Origin: a virus
DNA length: 24,461 nucleotides
Direction: 5' to 3' (one strand)
IMG/VR virus record: IMGVR_UViG_3300005748_000310
Coordinates: 1 to 24,461 of that record
In this document: positions 1 through 6,760 of the stretch, piece after piece
Numbering within the stretch: the first letter of the stretch is position 1
Layout of the letters: each line of letters opens with the position of its first letter
Translations under genes and position numbers: made by a program
The notes under the pieces: generated by a model
Database searches by the model: none
What the model saw: the letters and a program-made list of their open reading frames with translations, nothing else
Told to the model about the DNA's origin: nothing

Positions 1-747
1 GAACCTACAAGTTTAAGTTTTATTTCATCTATGCCCGGAGCTGCATGTGGAGCTTTAAGAACAAACCCACCATGCTCATGCTCTGAAACGAACTGCAACG
101 GAAACTATCCACCATTTCGTAGTACTGGTGAGTTAGTTTATGATTTAAGGGCGCAGTATCAAATTATCCCAGTAACCCACTCAGGTGCTTCATGTACTGT
201 TCCAGTAGCCGCTGGAACTAGTGGTCTTCTTGAGGTAAATGGTCTTGTTCCTGCAACCATTGTTTTAGGACGAGGTGTTACTCTGATTCCTCCTGTTAGC
301 GGATTTGCCAACACTGGATCGTGTAATCACCTTACCGGACCTCTAGACCCTTCAGGGGCTTACTTTTGGCTTAACGATAGTGATTGTAACCCAATAACTG
401 ATTATGTATATGACGCTGGCGAAGTTAGCAGTACACTAGTTTGGGATTGTACGAATTACTTGTATACTTATGACCCCAAAGATGTTGACATTTGTGATTC
501 AACACAGGGGTTATGCGATGTGACATATAGGGCACCGCTACCACTAGGATGTGATAATCTATATTATATAAACGGACTTGGTTCCGGTGTCGGATTAATG
601 GAGCCAAGAAATTTTTCTGGTGTTTACAACGAGCATCCAACTACTGGGTGGTGGTCAGCAGACTGTGGATGTGGTTTTATGCCAACATCCTCAACACAAG
701 ACGATCAATGCACTGAATCAATGGTAAAAATGACAATTACTGAATAA
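1..747 (+). CDS. Cysteine-rich protein, 5' end cut by window edge; probable virion-associated protein
   Basis: The reading frame is open from base 1: ten in-frame codons without a stop precede the first ATG at position 31, so the gene very likely begins outside the window and 248 residues of its C-terminal part are seen. This part is rich in Cys (14 residues), Gly, Thr, Pro and aromatic residues, has few charged residues, and shows no transmembrane segment or enzyme motif. Cysteine pairs such as PCSCS near the start and DCGCG near the end suggest disulfides or metal binding. That composition is common in extracellular or virion surface proteins, so a structural role is plausible, but I recognise no family. 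It ends 11 bases before the next plus-strand gene, another cysteine-rich protein, and the two probably form the end of a structural-gene operon. An alternative is that ATG at 31 is a true start, which I think less likely. Confidence 0.6.
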   Translation, partial: EPTSLSFISSMPGAACGALRTNPPCSCSETNCNGNYPPFRSTGELVYDLRAQYQIIPVTHSGASCTVPVAAGTSGLLEVNGLVPATIVLGRGVTLIPPVSGFANTGSCNHLTGPLDPSGAYFWLNDSDCNPITDYVYDAGEVSSTLVWDCTNYLYTYDPKDVDICDSTQGLCDVTYRAPLPLGCDNLYYINGLGSGVGLMEPRNFSGVYNEHPTTGWWSADCGCGFMPTSSTQDDQCTESMVKMTITE

Positions 748-758
748 GGATTTATAAA

Positions 759-1211
759 ATGGAAAAGAAAACACCTTGCGAATGTCCGTTAGCTGGACTT
801 TGCAATAGACATAAAATGGAAAAAACGCCACACTATCACAAGCTATGCCAAAACCACCAAGGTTATTATGACCAGTGGGAAAAATGCAAAGGTCCGGGAC
901 AGAACCAGATGGAATGCATTCAGGCAAAAAATGATAGTGCTGAAACTAATAAAGTGAGCGAGGAAAGACCTAAGGAAGAACTATCTCTGCCTAGCACAGC
1001 TGCCATGGCAAAGAATTTTGCCGGTTCGTTATTTAAACATGCTCTCACAGGATTTGGAAAAACAGATCCTGAGACCTATGAAAAAAGGTTGGATGAGTGT
1101 GCTGGTTGTGAGTTTTACATGGCAGATGTTGATCGTTGTTCAAAGTGTGGATGCCCATGTGCGACAAAAGCTAGTTGGAAATCTTCTAGATGCCCAGTCG
1201 GAAAATGGTAG
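759..1211 (+). CDS. Small protein with two cysteine clusters, putative zinc-binding
   Basis: This 150-residue protein has two Cys-rich ends joined by a charged, low-complexity linker (about 55-80). The N-terminal cluster uses Cys 7, 9, 15, 30, 43 and 53 with nearby His (CPLAGLCNRHK, then HYHKLC). The C-terminal cluster is C114-x2-C117, C127-x2-C130-G-C132-P-C134 and C145, ending in CPVGKW; this resembles zinc-ribbon tails of small phage proteins of unknown role. An AAGGA ribosome binding sequence follows the upstream stop and the gene begins 11 bases after it. It is the last plus-strand gene before the convergent boundary. I recognise no function. Metal binding is inferred from Cys spacing only; its place beside the preceding cysteine-rich gene hints at a link to the virion module. 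Confidence 0.75.
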   Translation: MEKKTPCECPLAGLCNRHKMEKTPHYHKLCQNHQGYYDQWEKCKGPGQNQMECIQAKNDSAETNKVSEERPKEELSLPSTAAMAKNFAGSLFKHALTGFGKTDPETYEKRLDECAGCEFYMADVDRCSKCGCPCATKASWKSSRCPVGKW

Positions 1212-1312
1212 GATACTAGTTATCTAACATCAAAATTATAGGTATTTCATTGCTGTTGCACACAACGTCGCCGACTTTAACCTTCATTATTATTTAAACC
1301 TAATTTAATTAT

Positions 1313-1337
1313 AAAAAGGGGCGGCATAAGCCACCCC
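1313..1337 (-). terminator. Rho-independent terminator for the minus-strand operon
   Basis: Bases 1318-1325 (GGGGCGGC) pair with 1330-1337 (GCCACCCC) around an ATAA loop, with one C-A mismatch. Read on the minus strand, the hairpin is followed by five U residues (bases 1313-1317) and further AT-rich sequence, the classic intrinsic terminator form. It lies just beyond the last minus-strand gene, which ends at 1359, and between convergent gene sets, so its main job is probably to stop transcription of the long replication operon. On the plus strand the downstream sequence has no T-run, so it would be weaker in that direction. The rest of the 147-base gap (1212-1358) shows nothing else I can name. 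Confidence 0.75.
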
Positions 1338-1358
1338 GTCGTAAGTTGAGAATGAATG

Positions 1359-1595
1359 TTAGGCAATTTTATTGCCACTGTCCATTTCTAGATAGGTTCC
1401 GATCCCAAGCACCATAGCGTCTAAATAGGTAGCGTCTAGAGCTAGAAAATGGAAGTCTCCTCCCATGATCTGTCTGATAATTGGCCTGTCCCACTTAATC
1501 TGCTCAAATTCTTCTTGGTCAACTGTATGCTCCTGAATCTCAGAGAACATAACCGTTTCTTTATCTTTTCTGAATATAAGTCTATAGTATTTCAT
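1359..1595 (-). CDS. Small hypothetical protein, last gene of the minus-strand operon
   Basis: This 78-residue protein is not one I recognise. It has mixed beta-prone and acidic segments and no cysteines, signal peptide or membrane segment. Its ATG overlaps the stop of the upstream gene as ATGA (1592-1595), the usual form of translational coupling, and a terminator hairpin follows the stop within about 20 bases. These facts support it as real and as the operon's last gene. Its partner upstream carries a zinc ribbon, and the gene before that may act on ssDNA; whether this protein shares that role cannot be told. Confidence 0.65.
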   Translation of the reverse strand: MKYYRLIFRKDKETVMFSEIQEHTVDQEEFEQIKWDRPIIRQIMGGDFHFLALDATYLDAMVLGIGTYLEMDSGNKIA

Positions 1596-2002
1596 TCTTC
1601 CTGCTTTGTTTTAGGATTATAAACCACCCAACCTTTAGAGCCTCTAATACCTCCATCTTCATCTCTACGTTTAGCATATAGTCCGCCGCCAACCTTGTTG
1701 ACGCCAAACGGAAGTTTCGCGTAACAGTCCTTACACTTCATTTCATGATATTTATTATCATTCTTGTCAGTGCGAATGATGTTGTAAACATTCTTCGATT
1801 TGCACTTTCCACAAATCTCTTCATTAAGAACGTCGTTGTTGTGCGAGGCTGATAGAGCCGCGAATAAATCCACATCCTCAACATCGCTCATGCTAGGCTG
1901 CAACTTTTCAAGTAAAGCAATCTTTTTTACAAGATCGTTTTCAGTATTAACCTCAAAAGAAACCTCTACATTCCCCTTGTTATTTTTCCATTTAACTTGC
2001 AT
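1592..2002 (-). CDS. Zinc-ribbon protein, possibly linked to ssDNA handling
   Basis: The chosen ATG gives 136 residues and has a GGA motif about seven bases upstream; it overlaps the previous stop by 11 bases, a spacing also seen at the polymerase/exonuclease junction. An in-frame start further upstream (2044) would overlap the neighbour by 53 bases and is less likely. The N-terminal part (1-60) is charged and probably mixed alpha/beta. The C-terminal part holds a four-cysteine module, C64-x2-C67 and C90-x2-C93, followed by a Gly- and basic-rich tail (YAKRRDEDGG, then SKGWVVYNP). Such zinc ribbons often bind nucleic acid. I recognise no named family. Tight coupling with the upstream gene suggests the two products work together. 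Confidence 0.7.
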   Translation of the reverse strand: MQVKWKNNKGNVEVSFEVNTENDLVKKIALLEKLQPSMSDVEDVDLFAALSASHNNDVLNEEICGKCKSKNVYNIIRTDKNDNKYHEMKCKDCYAKLPFGVNKVGGGLYAKRRDEDGGIRGSKGWVVYNPKTKQEE

Positions 2003-2690
2003 TGTCATTCCAATCATCTTTATAGTTTTTAATATCTTCTTCAATCAAGCTACTGTCGCTTGAGAACGAACCAATTTTTTTAATCATTTTAGCTGCTGTG
2101 TCTCTCGTTACCTCATAGATACTTTTATATTGTTTAGTTCCAGAATTCACAAAACGCATAACATCGATATTTAGCTTTTTACACTTCATACCGATAAATG
2201 TAATTTGTTCACTTTGTATTCGATCATTGTCTTCTTGAGCCACATACTTAGACACATCTTTCTTACATAGCTCCTCAGCGGCCACAGCTCTGATTTTAAG
2301 AGCCTTTCGCAAAGATCTGGCTTCAGCCTTGGTTGAGGCCGTAGCTGCCGCGTGAACGCAAAATAGGTCGTCAGTATTGCCAGCCCAAACCTCTGCTGTA
2401 TCTCCATACGTTTTGGTTTTATCGCCAAGTTCAAAAACAACCTCATAGACAACAGTTGCCCTTCCAACACCATCTGATAAAACTGGAAATACTTGAGTTG
2501 GTTTGCTGCTAATAATTTCCCCTATGAGCATTTCAGCAACTCTCCTTAAGCCAGCGACGTTTGGATTGCCATCAATCAGTTCATTAGGCTGAAACAACCC
2601 CATAACATAATTATTCCACTCAGGTGAAAGATAGTGTGGAACCTCTTGTTGTTCTGACTCTTTAGTGTTAGACTCTTTTCGTTTTGCCAT
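1992..2690 (-). CDS. Conserved-looking phage protein; possible ssDNA-binding or annealing function
   Basis: The ATG at 2690 gives 232 residues and is preceded by GAGG with six-base spacing; a TTG at 2702 is in frame but lies upstream of that site. The middle region has a striking segment with alternating Ala/Thr and basic residues (HAAATASTKAEARSLRKAL, roughly residues 112-130) ending in AAEEL. The C-terminal 60 residues (from about ITFIGMKCKKLNIDV) look like the small helical tail found in several single-strand annealing proteins, where a similar pattern precedes a run of helix. This resemblance is from memory of motif style, not from a search, so the functional guess is weak. It overlaps the upstream endonuclease stop by 23 bases and the downstream zinc-ribbon gene by 11. 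The replication operon setting agrees with a DNA-related role. Confidence 0.65.
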   Translation of the reverse strand: MAKRKESNTKESEQQEVPHYLSPEWNNYVMGLFQPNELIDGNPNVAGLRRVAEMLIGEIISSKPTQVFPVLSDGVGRATVVYEVVFELGDKTKTYGDTAEVWAGNTDDLFCVHAAATASTKAEARSLRKALKIRAVAAEELCKKDVSKYVAQEDNDRIQSEQITFIGMKCKKLNIDVMRFVNSGTKQYKSIYEVTRDTAAKMIKKIGSFSSDSSLIEEDIKNYKDDWNDNAS

Positions 2691-3474
2691 TGCATACCTC
2701 AATTTCGATCAATCGTTTATTTTTACTAGGAAATTTTTCCTTAATCTTATCCAACTCAGACAAGATCGTCTCAAGCAAGGAATTCATTTTTGTCATTGAA
2801 ATACTTTTATCAATTTGTCTAATTCTAAGAATTACGTACCCATGGCTGATTAAAATACCTTGCTTTATAGTGTCCGCAGATTGCTGCTTACGCATCTTAT
2901 CCTCACCCCAAATAGGTAAGAAATGCCCCGGACCATCTATCTCAATAGCTGTTTTAACTTCTGGTAAAAATAGATCTACCTCAAGTTTACTACCCGGAAC
3001 TAGATTAGTCTTATGAAACATAACAGAGTATCCTGCGTTTGTCAAGCCATTTTTTAAATGTCTTTCAGTTTTTGACCCCTGCTTACTAGCTTCTCGCACA
3101 GCTTCCATTGCCATTCTTCGCATTTCACTCTTCTCTGAGTCACTCTTTTTTTCCCAAGCAGCCTTGCTCAAGCTAGACATTCTGTCCTTTTCCTTTTGCG
3201 GTAGGTCGTGCCAGCTCTTTGATTTTGACTCACCAATTTTACGCTTGTGTTCGTCTTCTAATTTTTTTCCTTTTGTTGGGTGGACAGTTCGTCCGCTCTT
3301 CAAAGAGTTTGATTGTGCCTGACTATATGTACGCCGCTCAACCCCTAAAAAGTCAAGCGCTCTCAAAATTCTAGTGGAGTAAGTATTCAAAGCCTCTGCT
3401 ACTTCATAGCTGCTTTTTTCTTCCTCGACATATAGTTTTATAATCTTGTCTTTATTTATTCTAGCAAATTCCAT
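2668..3474 (-). CDS. Free-standing homing-endonuclease-like protein (HTH + NUMOD3-like repeats + Vsr/EDxHD-like nuclease)
   Basis: The 268-residue product has three parts. Residues about 8-48 look like a helix-turn-helix (SSYEVAEALNTYSTRILRAL). Residues about 58-130 are Lys/Ser-rich with a NUMOD3-like motif (KLEDEHKRKIGESKSKSW), typical of DNA-recognition segments in homing endonucleases. Residues about 135-245 form a Vsr-like nuclease domain: E137, D167 in EVDLFLPE, then IEIDGPGHF (E178, D180, H184), and ILRIRQ near the end. The start has GGAG seven bases upstream and overlaps the previous gene by 19 bases. No intron or intein surrounds it, so it is free-standing, placed between the sugar gene block and the possible ssDNA-binding gene. 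Vsr/EDxHD proteins cut DNA and can spread their own gene; a repair role is an alternative. Its exact target is unknown. Confidence 0.75.
   Translation of the reverse strand: MEFARINKDKIIKLYVEEEKSSYEVAEALNTYSTRILRALDFLGVERRTYSQAQSNSLKSGRTVHPTKGKKLEDEHKRKIGESKSKSWHDLPQKEKDRMSSLSKAAWEKKSDSEKSEMRRMAMEAVREASKQGSKTERHLKNGLTNAGYSVMFHKTNLVPGSKLEVDLFLPEVKTAIEIDGPGHFLPIWGEDKMRKQQSADTIKQGILISHGYVILRIRQIDKSISMTKMNSLLETILSELDKIKEKFPSKNKRLIEIEVCNGKTKRV
2697..2700 (-). promoter_or_regulatory. Ribosome binding site deciding the start at 2690
   Basis: GAGG on the minus strand lies six bases before ATG 2690. The longer frame with TTG at 2702 would place this motif inside the coding region, so the ATG is preferred. 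Confidence 0.6.
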
Positions 3475-3914
3475 AATAACTCCAGTTTAAAATTTTGTAA
3501 AACTCCCAAAGGCTCTTTTCCGCATAACATCTTTAAAGCCCTTTTATGCTCTTCCGACCTTACGATAATATCCAACTTATCATTAGTAAGCACATCATAC
3601 AACCATTCAAAATTAAATGTGTTGTGCAGCCAGTCTACATCCCATAAGTATAGTACTTTTCTTGATGACGTGTTTACAGACAGGATGTGGTCTGCGTTAA
3701 TCAAGTTAGTACACATAAGTAGACCGTCTTGATAACAGCCAATTTCTGCCACATTGTTAACAGCTGTGTTAACCTCTATAATTTTGCTGCTAACATCATT
3801 AACAACAATAGAAATCTCGTCTATAGAATCAACAACAAACTCGTTAACGTCTTTAATTATGTCATAATTCTGTTCTGAGAATCCTAAGTGATCCAATAAA
3901 ATCATTGTTTTCAT
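3456..3914 (-). CDS. Hypothetical protein of the sugar gene block
   Basis: The 152-residue product is unrecognised. Its first two thirds look like alternating beta strands and helices (MKTMILLDHLGF, then a Val/Ile/Asp-rich stretch), with a later aromatic segment (VLYLWDVDWLHNTFNFEW) and a C-terminal part resembling the middle of a GT-B glycosyltransferase N-domain (LDIIVRSEEHKRAL). This resemblance is only suggestive. AAAGGAAA precedes the ATG by about seven bases, and the gene starts two bases after the upstream GT-B-like gene, so the two may act as a pair. It could be a glycosyltransferase accessory or a reduced transferase lacking the donor-binding domain. Confidence 0.6.
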   Translation of the reverse strand: MKTMILLDHLGFSEQNYDIIKDVNEFVVDSIDEISIVVNDVSSKIIEVNTAVNNVAEIGCYQDGLLMCTNLINADHILSVNTSSRKVLYLWDVDWLHNTFNFEWLYDVLTNDKLDIIVRSEEHKRALKMLCGKEPLGVLQNFKLELLWNLLE

Positions 3915-3915
3915 G

Positions 3916-4680
3916 CTATTTTCCTTTACTCTCTAGAACCATTTTAGATAACTTATTAAGACCTATCTTTAATAGGATATCAGACATTCTATCGTAATTA
4001 GTATACCTCTCCTCAATTTCTGCCTTAGATATAAAATCCCCCCTAAAGGACTTGCCATCTAAAGCGTCACGTATGTCTTCAACAAACTTGTCATCGCTGT
4101 CGTGAATCACTGGGTTGCCGCCAGAGTAAATAACATCTAAAAGTTTAAAGCTTAGCTTCGACTCTTCTGGAGATGGTTTATTAACAAGAACGCATTTTGA
4201 CATGTTGAAAAACTTTTTATAATTCTCAAATTGACAGGCTCCGCAATAGTTCGTAATCGGAATGTTGGTGTTGTGAATAATTTTAAAGTTAATGCTTGAG
4301 TCGCTCTGAAACTCAGAAACACAGTCTGGAAGTAAAGATGGGCTACCAACATAAACAATATCTGACTTATACCTAACGTCGTGAAGGTCTTGATCCGTTA
4401 TTCTAATAAACGGCTCAATATAATTCTTAGACGATTCATTCCTATAAGAAAAGCAGCTTGGGGAGTCTATTTCGTTGACACCAATACTGATAGCGTCCTT
4501 ATATTTAACAACGTCGGTTTTTTCTGAATTATGTATGATGACGTCTGGATCAAACTGGCTAATGTCAGAATCGCTTATATCCATAGACGAATGACCGACT
4601 GTGGCGTCTATATTATTAAGAGCTTCCAAAAGTATATGGTAAAACATATCACTTTCATCAGTCAACATTAATATTTTCAT
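3916..4680 (-). CDS. Putative GT-B-fold glycosyltransferase (CgeB-like/GT1-like C-domain)
   Basis: The 254-residue product starts with a Rossmann-type strand (MKILMLTDES) and contains DVIIHNS and DIVYVGSPS, typical of the two Rossmann-like halves of GT-B enzymes. The segment NIPITNYCGACQFENYKKFF followed by NMSKCVLV and then KLLDVIYSGGNPVIHDSDD matches the usual end of the donor-binding domain, where an acidic residue and a Gly-rich turn contact the nucleotide sugar. It is shorter than most GT-B enzymes (commonly 300-400 residues), so the N-domain is reduced. AAGGAAA lies before its ATG, which overlaps the upstream stop by one base (TAATG). Donor and acceptor are unknown. Confidence is moderate for the fold and low for activity. 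Confidence 0.6.
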   Translation of the reverse strand: MKILMLTDESDMFYHILLEALNNIDATVGHSSMDISDSDISQFDPDVIIHNSEKTDVVKYKDAISIGVNEIDSPSCFSYRNESSKNYIEPFIRITDQDLHDVRYKSDIVYVGSPSLLPDCVSEFQSDSSINFKIIHNTNIPITNYCGACQFENYKKFFNMSKCVLVNKPSPEESKLSFKLLDVIYSGGNPVIHDSDDKFVEDIRDALDGKSFRGDFISKAEIEERYTNYDRMSDILLKIGLNKLSKMVLESKGK

Positions 4681-5342
4681 TATATTTCCTTAATATTTTT
4701 ACTCTTGTGTATTTTAAATTTATACTCTTTAGCTATTAAATTGATGAAATCAAAAACGTTATAATAACTTCTTGTTAGATTATTTATCCTTTTTTTAAAA
4801 TTGTTAAATAGTTTGTTTGGTATGTAAAATATCTGACCCCATGCGTTATCAACCCCGTAAGATATGTTTTTGAGTGTTTCTTTTTGGTATACCAACCCTA
4901 AACTTAATGGCATTGATTCACATTCTGTAGTTTCTACTATAAATGGTCTATCATTACTTTCAAATGTGATTGACCCCTTATTAAAAATTTTATCGCCATA
5001 AATAATACAAGTGTCTTGCTGAGTGGCACAATTTAATGACATTCGTAGACTTTCAAGAGGGTTTGTCGTCTTAAACTTTGTATTTTCAACAATCCTAACT
5101 TGCGGATGATTATCAATCATATAGTTTATCATACTTTTTGACCTATCACCCACAGTGTAGATTATGTCTTTGTTTTTACAAGTTTTATTTATAACAGAAA
5201 TTTGTGAGTCAATTAACTTTTTACCATTTACATCGGTTAGCCCTTTAGCAACATTTTGTCCTTTTGTTTTATTCTTACCGGCAGCAAGAAGTATAAAATT
5301 AGTTCGACTGCTGTCGTTGATCTTATGAATAAAATTAGGCAT
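4680..5342 (-). CDS. Putative sugar-phosphate nucleotidyltransferase (NTP_transferase / MobA-like)
   Basis: The 220-residue product has the signature of the nucleotidyltransferase fold: FILLAAGKNKTKG at residues 16-28, the NTP-binding loop, followed by KGLTDVNGKKLIDSQI (33-48), the usual second motif with the conserved Lys and Gly. Later, NPLESLRMSLN (94-104) and CIIYGDKIF (112-120) fit the region that includes the metal-binding Asp (D117). Enzymes of this fold join an NTP to a sugar phosphate or phosphocholine, releasing pyrophosphate. Its place among glycosyltransferase-like genes suggests it makes an activated donor for them; that is inference. The canonical GxGxR loop Arg is replaced (GKNKTKG), so the substrate may be unusual or activity altered. 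It overlaps the upstream gene by eight bases and lacks a clear ribosome binding site. Confidence 0.7.
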   Translation of the reverse strand: MPNFIHKINDSSRTNFILLAAGKNKTKGQNVAKGLTDVNGKKLIDSQISVINKTCKNKDIIYTVGDRSKSMINYMIDNHPQVRIVENTKFKTTNPLESLRMSLNCATQQDTCIIYGDKIFNKGSITFESNDRPFIVETTECESMPLSLGLVYQKETLKNISYGVDNAWGQIFYIPNKLFNNFKKRINNLTRSYYNVFDFINLIAKEYKFKIHKSKNIKEI

Positions 5343-5901
5343 TTATTACTGAACATAACGCCAGAGGTGTATGCTTTGATAGTTTAGATGATAGTAAAAA
5401 ACCTTTGACATTTTCTTCAGTAACGTTTGAAAGATAATCCTCTGATGAAAAGGCTAGTAAAGGAAGTGATGTGCTGGACAAAGGAAATGATTTTTGGTGA
5501 ACATACACTTTATGACCATTCTTCGTCTGAGAATAGAAATCACTATACACAGAGCAGTAGTTTTTATCTTCTAAGTGTTCCAAGCCTAACACATCGATAA
5601 ATTCAGGCTCAAGCCCCAAAGAGCTTTCCACATCAATTATGACGTCACAGTCTTCAGCAATGTTACACTCTTTGATGTTCCGCTCGTGATCTCTCATGTC
5701 TTCATAATTCATCTCCGTCACTTTTACAACAGTAACATCTGAATCAGACTCTACAAAACTATCTTTAATTTTTTTAGATAGAGAGTAATCACATACGTGA
5801 ACGACCACCTCATGATTTAAGCTTTTACAGGATTCAATCATTCTGTCTAGCACCTCTTTGCTTACTTCGTGCCGACAGATGATATTAACTAATACTTTCA
5901 T
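5335..5901 (-). CDS. Hypothetical protein, possible reduced GT-A glycosyltransferase
   Basis: The 188-residue product begins with a strand and helix (MKVLVNIICRHEVSKEVLDRM) followed by EVVVHVCDYS and, after a helix, CDVIIDVESSLGLEP. That order of strands, with an acidic pair near residue 93-95 where GT-A enzymes have a DxD-like metal site, recalls family 2 glycosyltransferases, but the length is well under the usual 230-300 and I see no certain motif. The ATG has a very strong ribosome binding site (GGGAGGT, five to six bases away), placed inside the end of the upstream gene, with which it overlaps by 17 bases. It lies between another GT-A-like gene and the nucleotidyltransferase. Function is unproven. 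Confidence 0.6.
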   Translation of the reverse strand: MKVLVNIICRHEVSKEVLDRMIESCKSLNHEVVVHVCDYSLSKKIKDSFVESDSDVTVVKVTEMNYEDMRDHERNIKECNIAEDCDVIIDVESSLGLEPEFIDVLGLEHLEDKNYCSVYSDFYSQTKNGHKVYVHQKSFPLSSTSLPLLAFSSEDYLSNVTEENVKGFLLSSKLSKHTPLALCSVINA

Positions 5902-6760
5902 TTATGACCTCCCACGTAGTGAGTTGAGACTCAATACCTTGTTCTTTCGCAATTAGCTTTAATTTTTCTTCGAACGTTTCCAACTTGTTACCTTTTAAGT
6001 ACTTATAAAGTAGTGCTAACGATACAAGTCCATGAACTCCTTTGGTTGGCTTTACATAAATAATTCTATGCATTTCATTATAGATATACTTCTGTAACTT
6101 GTTTAGCATGTCCTTATCTACATCCATTTTAGAATCTAGTGAGATCATAAGCCCGTTATCAGCTCTTTTAAAAGCTTCATCAAGAAAATTTGTATCCTCT
6201 GAGTCCTTAATACCAACGGCGATTGGCGAGTTGATATATGTTTGCTCATGAAAGTAATCATAAACATCTTTAATTTTTAAGTCATCAAAATGAGCGACTA
6301 CCACCTTAAAATGTTCTACATAACTTGTTTGAGACAGTTGACTGAAGCATTTATCTAGATCTTCTAAATCGTCAGCGTAAACAAATATTGTTCCGCTAAC
6401 ATGAACTTCCCCTTTAGCGTCTTGAATGCATTGGTCAATATTTCTACGTCTACGATGTTCTTTTTTCCATTTTTGAGTTCTCCTAAAGCTACACACTCTA
6501 TCTATTAAAAATTTGTCATCCCTCTCTTCGATCTTGGCTCCTCTCTCAATGTATTTATTAATCTTTCCGAGTAAGCAGTTTTTACCATCCACTTCGTGAA
6601 AAATACACTCTTTGCAGTTTGTGCCCAAGTACGCTGCTTCGTTCTTGCTTTTTGGCTCAGTTTTAGTATCATTTTTTTGGTAAGTATTTAGCTCACTCTT
6701 CATTTCCGGAATTTCAACTTTAAATAAATCTTCATTCTTTGGTTTTAATTTTTTAGCCAC
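5885..6760 (-). CDS. Four-cysteine module fused to a GT-A-like domain
   Basis: The 291-residue product starts with GTG, chosen because GGAG lies seven bases upstream. A Lys/Glu-rich leader (1-45) precedes a compact cysteine module, C49-x2-C52, C62 and C90 (NCKECIFHEVDGKNCLLGK, then DRVCSFRR), which could hold zinc or an Fe-S cluster, followed by a basic stretch (KKEHRRRRN). From about residue 118 an alpha/beta region begins (VSGTIFVYADDLEDLDKCF, FKVVVAHFDDL) and continues to GLMISLDSKMDVDKDML, a layout like GT-A glycosyltransferases with an acidic metal site. A C-terminal segment (GVHGLVSLALLYKYL) is helical. It overlaps the GT4 gene by 16 bases. A sugar-transfer role is an inference from fold-like pattern and neighbours. 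Confidence 0.6.
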   Translation of the reverse strand: MAKKLKPKNEDLFKVEIPEMKSELNTYQKNDTKTEPKSKNEAAYLGTNCKECIFHEVDGKNCLLGKINKYIERGAKIEERDDKFLIDRVCSFRRTQKWKKEHRRRRNIDQCIQDAKGEVHVSGTIFVYADDLEDLDKCFSQLSQTSYVEHFKVVVAHFDDLKIKDVYDYFHEQTYINSPIAVGIKDSEDTNFLDEAFKRADNGLMISLDSKMDVDKDMLNKLQKYIYNEMHRIIYVKPTKGVHGLVSLALLYKYLKGNKLETFEEKLKLIAKEQGIESQLTTWEVINESIS

